The notes under the pieces are model-generated. The model was not told where the DNA came from and did not search any database. It saw only the letters and a program-made list of their open reading frames with translations. From contig CAKOJR010000004.1 in NCBI GenBank assembly GCA_934090735.1, positions 139,499-203,498 of the forward strand: a stretch of DNA of 64,000 bases, written 5' to 3'. Positions 57,806 to 64,000 of this stretch are shown here, piece after piece (within the stretch, counting starts at the first letter, position 1; the number at the start of each line of letters is the position of its first letter). This DNA is from an uncultured Bacilli bacterium. Its GTDB lineage: Bacteria; Bacillota_I; Bacilli_A; RF39; UBA660. A program made the position numbers and the translations under genes.

Positions 57806-59110
57806 TTATTTGTTAAAATATTTATTTTCATCCTCTACACTTTGAATATAATTCTCTCCCTTTTCATCAGTAGGTACCAAATACGAAGTGCATTTATCAT
57901 CTTCAGTTATACATAACAAATACTTACGCTTATGATAAGAATATTTTAATTTAATATCTTCTATATCAATATAATAAACACTATCTTTTTCTTTATACTT
58001 ATAAGTCGTCTTTTTATTATTAACCGTAACTTCTTTTTTATTAAACTTAATAACAATATCGCCATCTACAGACTTATATGAAGATATCGCAAACTCCGGA
58101 TAAGAATTACCAAATGTTCCAATTACTGCAAGCACCATCAAAATATTTTTAACTCTATTAGTTGCTGGCATAACATCTTTTGATGATAATGTCACAATTA
58201 TAATTAAAAACTCAATTATAAATAACCAAAACCAAATAGTTGACTTACCATACGAAAGCGTATAAATAATCATAATAATTGTAATTACAAGAAGCACTCC
58301 ATTTATTATTTTATCTTTTTTTGTTTGAGGTTCTCTAGGCTCTTCTTTAGCTTTTTCTAATGTTTCTTTAAACTCAGCTTTATTTTGAGCTTTAAGCCCT
58401 TCCTTTAATACTCTTTTCGTATCTTCTAAATATTTTAAATCCTCTTTAGATAGTTTATATGTGTATCTCTTTTCACTAGTGCCATACTCTTTTTTCTCAC
58501 CAATATACTTAACTAAAAATAATGCATTTTCTGCGCATGCCTTTTTATTAGCTTCCGAGTTAGCAATAATTGTAATATTTCCTTCAAGCAAACTTACAAG
58601 CTCTTTCATATATTTATCAAGTTCACTCTTAGTTAAAATATGTGTTCTATAAAATTCCGTTATCATTTCTTCTTCACTAGCTAAAGCAATAGCTAAATCT
58701 GCAGCTCCGCTTTCTTTAAGCGACTCATCTATTTTTATCGCATTTTGATAAGCATTTAGTCCTGAAGAAAAATTCGTCTTTAAAGGATCTTTTTCTTTTA
58801 AAACCTTAGATATTCCTTGCCTAAGTATAGCTTCAGCATTATCCGGATCAAGCTCTAAAGCCTTACTATAATTCTTATAAGCTTCATCAAACTCACCATC
58901 CCTATAAGCTCTATTGCCTAATTTAAGATAACCTTCTAGTTTAGGAAATCCCTTAAGTTCAACTTCACCTTCAACTACTAATTTATACTTAGCAATTGCA
59001 TCTTCTATTATTATCTCACTATTACAATACTCACACACTGCTTTTTCTTCTGTTTTATTTACCTTAATATCCGCACCACAATTAGGGCACTTTGCACTAG
59101 TTAATTTCAT
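57806..59110 (-). CDS. Zinc-ribbon, TPR and membrane domain protein
   Basis: 434 residues. An N-terminal zinc ribbon (CPNCGADI and CEYCNSEI), a TPR region about 60-125 (LKLGNRAYRDGEFDEAYKNY, ALELDPDNAEAIL), a helical stretch, two membrane segments near 268-310 with a third further on, and a C-terminal beta domain outside. The zinc ribbon and TPR would face the cytoplasm. Function unknown; such proteins are common in gut Firmicutes. The start follows GGTGAAG. Confidence 0.75.
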   Translation of the reverse strand: MKLTSAKCPNCGADIKVNKTEEKAVCEYCNSEIIIEDAIAKYKLVVEGEVELKGFPKLEGYLKLGNRAYRDGEFDEAYKNYSKALELDPDNAEAILRQGISKVLKEKDPLKTNFSSGLNAYQNAIKIDESLKESGAADLAIALASEEEMITEFYRTHILTKSELDKYMKELVSLLEGNITIIANSEANKKACAENALFLVKYIGEKKEYGTSEKRYTYKLSKEDLKYLEDTKRVLKEGLKAQNKAEFKETLEKAKEEPREPQTKKDKIINGVLLVITIIMIIYTLSYGKSTIWFWLFIIEFLIIIVTLSSKDVMPATNRVKNILMVLAVIGTFGNSYPEFAISSYKSVDGDIVIKFNKKEVTVNNKKTTYKYKEKDSVYYIDIEDIKLKYSYHKRKYLLCITEDDKCTSYLVPTDEKGENYIQSVEDENKYFNK

Positions 59111-59134
59111 ATATCTTCACCAATTTTATTATAT

Positions 59135-59165
59135 AAAAAAGCGCTAAACTAATCAAGTTTAACAC
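59135..59165 (-). terminator. rnc-smc terminator
   Basis: GTGTTAAACT pairs with AGTTTAGCGC (two G-T pairs) across a 5-base loop, followed by six T on the minus strand, overlapping the smc stop. Confidence 0.83.
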
Positions 59166-62085
59166 TAACAAGTTTTGATACACCAGACTCCTGCATCGTA
59201 ATACCATACAAATTATCTGCATATTCCATCGTTCTCTTTTTATGAGTAATAATTATAAACTGAGTATTTGTATTAAGTTCTTCTAAATACTTACCAAACA
59301 TATCAACATTTGCTTCATCTAAAGCTGCTTCTACCTCATCAAAAATACAAAATGGTACTGTTCTAATATTAAGCATAGCAAATAATAAAGCAATAGCTGT
59401 TAAAGTAGACTCTCCACCAGAAAGTAATTTAGTATTTTTAATATCCTTTCCAGGAGGAAGTGCTTTTATCTCTAATCCTGAATTTAATATATCTTCTGGA
59501 TTAGTTAAAACTAAACTTCCCTCGCCACCTCTAAATAAACGCGTAAATGTCTTTTGGAACTCTTTATTTAATTTATCAAAAGTATCAGTTAATCTTGCAA
59601 CCATTTCACTATCTAACTCATCTATTACTTTAAGTAGATCATTAATTGAAGCACTTAAATCATCTTTTTGACTAGTTAAGAATGTATATCTTTCATTAAT
59701 TCTTTCATATTCACTTATTGCACCCGTATTAACTTCGCCAAGAGCTCTAATATCGCGTTTAACACTATTAACTTTAGTTCTTGCACTATCTGCTTCCTCA
59801 GGCTCTAAATATTCATTCTTAGCTCTTTCATAAGTAAGTCCATACTCTTCATTTAATCTTAATAAATAATTATCAAGTTTAATCTCACACTTACCAATTT
59901 GGATATTTACTTCATTAAGCTCACCAGCAAGCTTATTATATTCAGAATTTTGTTTCTTATTAGATAACTCTAACTCAGATAACTCACTAGATAAATCATT
60001 CTTATTAACTCTTAAATTAGCAAGGCTTACTTCTAATTTTTCTTTTTGTGCAGATACTTCATAATATTCATTAAGTATCTTCTCAACTTCTTTTTCAATG
60101 CTTCCATTAAGTAAACCTTGATTACCATTAATCTCATTAGTAACTCTTACAAGATCATCTTTTAAAGTATTTACTTCATTTAATTTTAAAGCAAGTTCAT
60201 TTCTTAAAATATTAATCAAATTATTAGAAGCAAATAATCTTTCTTCTAAAATACTTATCTCATTATCCTTTTGATTTATATCATCTTCTTTAGTTTTAAT
60301 ACTACTAGCTAAATCATTAAGCATCTTTAAGTTTTTTTCAAGTTCAAACTTTTGATTAATAAGGCCACTTTTATTATTAAGCGAGCCACCAGTAATACTA
60401 CCTCCAGCAGCAACAATATCACCCTCTAAAGTAACAATCTTATACATATGATTAATCATCTTACTTAATCTATTAGCATTAACCAAGTTATCTGCAATAA
60501 TAACGTTACCTAAAACATTTAGAATAACATTTTTATATATAGGATCAAACTTAACTAAACTAGCAGCAGTTCCTACATAAGAAGGATCTGTTTCTATCTT
60601 ACTAATTGTAATATCATCAAGTCTTCTAGGCTTAATAACATTAAGTGGGTAGAAAGTTGCTCTGCCTGCTCCCGTTTGTTTTAAATAACTAACAGCATCT
60701 TTAGCATTCAGTTCATTTTCTGTAACAATTATATTAGATAAAGAACCTAATGATATATCTATCGCCGTACTATATCTTTCATCTGTTTCAATCAATTTAC
60801 CTAAAACATTTTTAATTCCCATAAGTCTATGATTATTAAGTACAGTTCTAACTGCGTACGGAAGTTTATTATCATTTTCGATATTTTCTTTTAAAATATC
60901 AATCTTATTTTTTAAACTTGCTTCTTCTCTATTTAGTCTAGTTAAATCGTTAACCAAAACTTGCTTATCCAAATTAGCTTTCTTAAGTTCATTAGCAAGA
61001 TCGGCATTATTACTTAATTTTTTACTTAACTCTTCTTCTTTATTTTTTCTTTCTTCTTCTAGTAATGACAAGTTATTCTTAATCTTTAACTCATTTTCTT
61101 TTAAAGAAAGTATATTTGCTTCTAACTTATTATTATCAGCATTAAGTTTTTTTCTTTCAAGCATAATCTGTTTCTCACTAGATAAAGAAGACAATTTATT
61201 AGTTATTTGATATAAGTTCTCGCTAGTCTTACTTATCTCTTCATCTAATTTTAAGATATCATTTTTTAGTATCGTAATCCTAGTGCTTTCTTTAGTTTCT
61301 TCTCCTTGCTTCTTTATAATCTCACGATCTAAAAATTCCTTTTGACTTTTATTTTTAGTATAATTTTCATTTACTTCACGAATATCTTTAACAAGAAGTC
61401 CAATCTCAGTTTGCTCTAGTTCTTTTTTTAAAGAAACATACTTTTGAGCAGTTTCAGCTTGCTCCCTTAAAGGATTTAAATTAACTTCAAGCTCACTTGT
61501 AATCAAATTAATCTTCTCTAGATTATCATTAGTTTTAGCTAACTTTCTTAAAGATTCCTCTTTACGTTTCTTGTATTTTAAAACTCCAGCAGCTTCCTCA
61601 ATAACACTTCTTTTATCTTCGGGCTTACTATTAATAATCTCCCCTATCTTACCTTGAGATATTATTGATAAAGAAAAAGCACTAGTTCCTGAATCAATAA
61701 AAAGATTAGTTATATCCTTAAGCCTTACTAATTCATTATTAATATAATACTCATTTTCACCAGTTCTATATACTACCCTTTTAATCTCTATTTCTTTTAA
61801 ATCACTATTCAAATAATGATCTTCATTATTAAAAGTAAGAGATACCCAAGCTCTTGTTAAAGGACTTCTAGACTTAGAACCAGCAAAAATAACATCAGAT
61901 GACGTATTTCCACCACGTATATCCTTTAGAGACTGCTCACCAAGAACCCATTTAACTGCATCAACAATATTACTTTTACCAGAACCATTTGGTCCTACAA
62001 TACCAGTAATTCCATCTTTAATATCAATAGTTATCTTATCTGCAAAGGACTTAAATCCATGTGCACTAATTCTTATTAGCTTCAT
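59149..62085 (-). CDS. smc: Chromosome partition protein SMC, short form
   Basis: Condensin ATPase that organises and segregates the chromosome. N-terminal head with GPNGSGKSNIVDAVKWVLG (Walker A). Long coiled coil from about 165 to 400 and 570 to 800. Hinge about 405-545 (LPYAVRTVLNNHRL, GAGRATFYPLN, GSLNNKSG). C-terminal head with LLSGGESTLTAIALLFAML (signature) and FCIFDEVEAALDEANVDMF (Walker B). 978 aa against about 1,190 in Bacillus: the arms are shorter while head and hinge are complete. The signature reads SGGEST where SGGEKA is usual. It overlaps rnc by 20 bases, the standard rnc-smc pair. Start after AGGTGA. Confidence 0.96.
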   Translation of the reverse strand: MKLIRISAHGFKSFADKITIDIKDGITGIVGPNGSGKSNIVDAVKWVLGEQSLKDIRGGNTSSDVIFAGSKSRSPLTRAWVSLTFNNEDHYLNSDLKEIEIKRVVYRTGENEYYINNELVRLKDITNLFIDSGTSAFSLSIISQGKIGEIINSKPEDKRSVIEEAAGVLKYKKRKEESLRKLAKTNDNLEKINLITSELEVNLNPLREQAETAQKYVSLKKELEQTEIGLLVKDIREVNENYTKNKSQKEFLDREIIKKQGEETKESTRITILKNDILKLDEEISKTSENLYQITNKLSSLSSEKQIMLERKKLNADNNKLEANILSLKENELKIKNNLSLLEEERKNKEEELSKKLSNNADLANELKKANLDKQVLVNDLTRLNREEASLKNKIDILKENIENDNKLPYAVRTVLNNHRLMGIKNVLGKLIETDERYSTAIDISLGSLSNIIVTENELNAKDAVSYLKQTGAGRATFYPLNVIKPRRLDDITISKIETDPSYVGTAASLVKFDPIYKNVILNVLGNVIIADNLVNANRLSKMINHMYKIVTLEGDIVAAGGSITGGSLNNKSGLINQKFELEKNLKMLNDLASSIKTKEDDINQKDNEISILEERLFASNNLINILRNELALKLNEVNTLKDDLVRVTNEINGNQGLLNGSIEKEVEKILNEYYEVSAQKEKLEVSLANLRVNKNDLSSELSELELSNKKQNSEYNKLAGELNEVNIQIGKCEIKLDNYLLRLNEEYGLTYERAKNEYLEPEEADSARTKVNSVKRDIRALGEVNTGAISEYERINERYTFLTSQKDDLSASINDLLKVIDELDSEMVARLTDTFDKLNKEFQKTFTRLFRGGEGSLVLTNPEDILNSGLEIKALPPGKDIKNTKLLSGGESTLTAIALLFAMLNIRTVPFCIFDEVEAALDEANVDMFGKYLEELNTNTQFIIITHKKRTMEYADNLYGITMQESGVSKLVSVKLD

Positions 62086-62731
62086 TTACTTCACCTGCAC
62101 TAATCATGATGGCATTTTTAGCAGCATTTTGCTCTGCTTCCTTTTTGGACTTTCCAACTCCTCTAGCATAGATAATCCCATCCACTTCTACTTCCACTTC
62201 AAAAGTTTTATCATGAGCTGGTCCCGTCTCTTTAACAACATTATAACTTAAGCTCTTCTTATCAGTTTGAACTAACTCTTGTAAATAAGACTTATAATCA
62301 CTCATAAACTTAACATTATCTAAAATAAATGGTTTAGCTATATCCATTACAAACTCTTTAGCTTTAGCAAATCCACTATTTAAATAAATAGTTGCAATAA
62401 CTGCCTCAAACACATCAGCTGTTATCGTCTCATTAATATCACTTTCTAAAGAATGCCCTACTTTAATGTAATCCTTTAAATTAATTACTTCAGCATATCT
62501 ATCTAATGCAGCTTCGCAAACATAACTTGATCTAATCTTACTCATCTTTCCTTCAGGATAATCAGTATTCTTATAAAAATAATCACTCATAATAAGTTCC
62601 AAAACAGCATCTCCAAGAAACTCTAATCTTTCATAAGAAGGAACATTATGTTCATTTGCATAACTAGTATGTGTCAAGGCAACACCTAATATTTTATTAT
62701 CACTTTGTACACCATATTTAGATAAATCCAT
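62066..62731 (-). CDS. rnc: Ribonuclease III
   Basis: Cuts double-stranded RNA in rRNA processing and in antisense RNA decay. The nuclease signature is YERLEFLGDAVLEL, with DVFEAVIATIYL for the second acidic set. A C-terminal dsRNA-binding domain has YKSYLQELVQTDKKSLSYNV and GKSKKEAEQNAAKNA. 221 aa is typical. The start follows GGTGG. smc overlaps its 3' end. Confidence 0.97.
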   Translation of the reverse strand: MDLSKYGVQSDNKILGVALTHTSYANEHNVPSYERLEFLGDAVLELIMSDYFYKNTDYPEGKMSKIRSSYVCEAALDRYAEVINLKDYIKVGHSLESDINETITADVFEAVIATIYLNSGFAKAKEFVMDIAKPFILDNVKFMSDYKSYLQELVQTDKKSLSYNVVKETGPAHDKTFEVEVEVDGIIYARGVGKSKKEAEQNAAKNAIMISAGEVNEANKN

Positions 62732-62841
62732 ATCTTACCACCAAGCACTATTATATATTAAAAGTGCCAAATATTCTAGGATTTTTTTAAAGTTATTTAT
62801 TTTTTAAGGCTTTTATTATATAATAACTATGTGAGGTAGAC

Positions 62842-63063
62842 ATGAAAAATTTAATAATTAAGTTAATTAGAATTTATCAAAAAACCCCACTATCAAGTCA
62901 TAAAAACTGCCGATTTATTCCAACATGCAGTGAATATATGATTGAAAGTCTAAATGAATATGGCTTATATAAAGGCCTAAAACTAGGAATAAAAAGAATA
63001 TTTAGGTGTCACCCATTTGGTAAATATGGATATGACCCAGTAATAAAGAAGGAGAAAAAATGA
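62842..63063 (+). CDS. yidD: Membrane protein insertion efficiency factor YidD
   Basis: 73 residues with the full YidD signature: IYQKTPLSSHKNCRFIPTCS with SEYMIESLNEYG, then IFRCHPFGKYGYDPV. It assists YidC/Oxa1-type insertion. The usual rnpA neighbour is absent. The start follows GTGAGGT. It overlaps the next gene by 4 bases, pairing it with a lipoprotein gene, an unusual partner. Confidence 0.95.
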   Translation: MKNLIIKLIRIYQKTPLSSHKNCRFIPTCSEYMIESLNEYGLYKGLKLGIKRIFRCHPFGKYGYDPVIKKEKK

Positions 63064-63917
63064 AAAAGTTTAAAATTATTATTTTATTTTTATTAACATT
63101 CACTTTAGGAGGATGCTTTAAATCAGATAACTACGAAGGTATAACTATTTATACTACAATGTACCCAATTACATACATAACTAAAACATTATATGGAGAT
63201 TATGCTACAATAAGCAGTATTTATCCAAACGGAGCAGATATCAGCTCATATACAGTTACCAACAAAAAATTAAATGATTTTAGTAAAGGTGATTTATTTA
63301 TCTACAATGGTTTAAGTAACGAAAAACAAGTAGCTGCAAGCCTTATTGAGAAAAATAAAAATATTGATATTATTGATGTATCTCAAGGATTAGAGATTAA
63401 AAATGATGTAAGTGAATTATTAATTAGTCCAGCAAACTTCTTAATGATGGCTCAAAACATTAAAAATGGTATTAAAGAAAACGTCAAAAACACGTCTATT
63501 ATTGAAAGCATTAATAATAATTATGACGACCTAAAAGTTAAAATATCAGAAATCGATGCAGAACTAAAAATAATTGCTGAAAATGCGAAAAACAAACAAA
63601 TAATTGTTGCAAATAATTCATTTAAGTTTTTAGAAAAATATGGTTTCGAAATCACAAGTATTTCTACTGATGATGAAAACTCAAATACAAATATAAGTAA
63701 AGCTAAAAATGCATTTAGTTCTAAAACAAATACATATTTATTTATTATTAAAGGAACAGAAGAAAATGACACAATCAAAACAATGACAGATGCTGGTGCC
63801 AAACTTGCCGAAGTTAATCCAATGTATACTTTAACAGATGAAGAAATTAAAGAAGGAATAGATTACATTAGCGTTATAAAATCATTTATTGATAAAATCA
63901 AAGAAGAAGTTTATTAG
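63060..63917 (+). CDS. ZnuA-fold substrate-binding lipoprotein without histidines
   Basis: 285 residues. Lipoprotein signal with lipobox LGGC (Cys19). The fold of metal-binding proteins of ABC importers (ZnuA/AdcA, PF01297): ITIYTTMYPITYITKTLYGD, YPNGADISSYTVTNKKLNDF, LFIYNGLSNEK, and a long helix to IIVANNSFKFLEKYGF. The three zinc His positions of the family are changed (GADPHSYEPT is GADISSYTVT here, and FxxHDAF is VANNSF), and the whole protein contains no His. It therefore cannot bind zinc or manganese in the usual way. No ABC permease or ATPase gene follows before the tRNA. Co-transcribed with yidD. Confidence 0.8.
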   Translation: MKKFKIIILFLLTFTLGGCFKSDNYEGITIYTTMYPITYITKTLYGDYATISSIYPNGADISSYTVTNKKLNDFSKGDLFIYNGLSNEKQVAASLIEKNKNIDIIDVSQGLEIKNDVSELLISPANFLMMAQNIKNGIKENVKNTSIIESINNNYDDLKVKISEIDAELKIIAENAKNKQIIVANNSFKFLEKYGFEITSISTDDENSNTNISKAKNAFSSKTNTYLFIIKGTEENDTIKTMTDAGAKLAEVNPMYTLTDEEIKEGIDYISVIKSFIDKIKEEVY

Positions 63918-63923
63918 TTTAGG

Positions 63924-63952
63924 TTGACAAGAAGATTATTTTATTGTAAAAT
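63924..63952 (+). promoter_or_regulatory. Promoter of the tRNA at the window end
   Basis: TTGACA (63924-63929), 17 bases, TAAAAT (63947-63952), 14 bases before the tRNA. Confidence 0.8.
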
Positions 63953-63966
63953 TTTCTTGTTGGCAT

Positions 63967-64000
63967 GGAGTAGTACTCAAGAGGCTGAAGAGGCGCCCCT
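63967..64000 (+). tRNA. tRNA, probably Ser, 5' part only
   Basis: GGAGTAG acceptor strand, then TACTCAAGAGGCTGAAGAG, the long D-arm pattern of tRNA-Ser (G-CUGAAG), and the start of an anticodon stem (GCCCCT) at the window edge. The anticodon is not visible. Confidence 0.75.

Noticed and set aside
1..64000. Mycoplasma-type code (TGA = Trp), suggested by the shortened proteins
   Set aside because: TGA ends recU, cca, pfkB-like and other genes at natural ends, and Trp is coded by TGG throughout.
1..64000. Diversity-generating retroelement core, CRISPR array, insertion sequence or transposase within the window
   Set aside because: I found no reverse transcriptase, Avd-like protein, template repeat, regularly spaced repeats or transposase. 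The variable-region idea therefore needs a retroelement elsewhere.

Overview
The window is AT-rich DNA (roughly 30% G+C by eye) from a low-GC Firmicute of class Bacilli. The evidence is a set of Bacilli-type genes in Bacillus-like order: recU-ponA beside dnaD-nth, ybxB-rpoB-rpoC, rpsU-yqeY, sirA-yneF and yqfC-yqfD-ybeY-dgkA-cdd-era-yqzL-recO. TGA ends many genes and Trp is TGG, so the code is standard and not the Mycoplasma code. Several proteins are unusually short (SMC 978 aa, AlaRS 580 aa, Cca 361 aa, YqzL 26 aa), which fits an uncultured, streamlined, probably gut-associated Bacilli lineage. The species cannot be named from this. The cell is probably an endospore former: SpoIIIAH, GerE, GerM, unsplit pro-sigma-K, YqfC, YqfD, SirA, SpoIIP and a YqxA-like protein are all here.

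Layout. 1-5.7 kb: recU (cut by the window edge), a class A PBP, nth, dnaD, cca. 5.7-9.4 kb: two tiny double-glycine peptides behind a peptidase-containing ABC exporter, probably a two-peptide bacteriocin. Its 5' leader is repeated in inverted orientation in front of an 18-residue cationic peptide next to spoIIIAH. 9.5-12.2 kb: gerE, gerM, a VanZ pseudogene, and an N-formylglutamate-amidohydrolase-like gene behind a SAM-I (S-box) riboswitch. 12.2-16 kb: poorly characterised proteins (SWIM zinc finger, Cys-rich, HIRAN plus leucine-rich repeat). 16-28 kb: ppdK, a Xer recombinase and surface or membrane proteins, two of them possibly frameshifted. 28-37 kb: rpoC, rpoB, ybxB and a DUF2207 protein. 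37-39 kb: sigK and two small XRE regulators. 39-49 kb: a short alaS, the recO to yqfC cluster (with an active and an inactive cytidine deaminase paralogue), and a large surface protein whose C-terminal lectin-like segment sits in a GC-rich, NNC-codon-rich patch like a diversity-generating-retroelement variable region. 49-54 kb: translation genes, sirA, obg, smr, a PfkB homologue lacking its catalytic Asp. 54-64 kb: a type I toxin-antitoxin-like pair, tRNA-Arg, an ATP-grasp enzyme, spoIIP, a short smc, rnc, yidD, a histidine-free ZnuA-fold lipoprotein and the start of a tRNA.

How it fits together. Most genes are housekeeping: replication and repair, transcription, translation and its quality control, and wall synthesis. 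A mother-cell sporulation programme (sigma-K, GerE, YqfD/YqfC, SpoIIIAH, SpoIIP) and a replication brake (SirA) are layered on top. The accessory parts are the bacteriocin module, the paralogous surface proteins and the small-RNA locus. The best leads are the variable-region patch at 47.04-47.16 kb, the bacteriocin with its mirrored leader, the S-box on an amidohydrolase-like gene, and the antisense-RNA locus at 55.1-55.3 kb.
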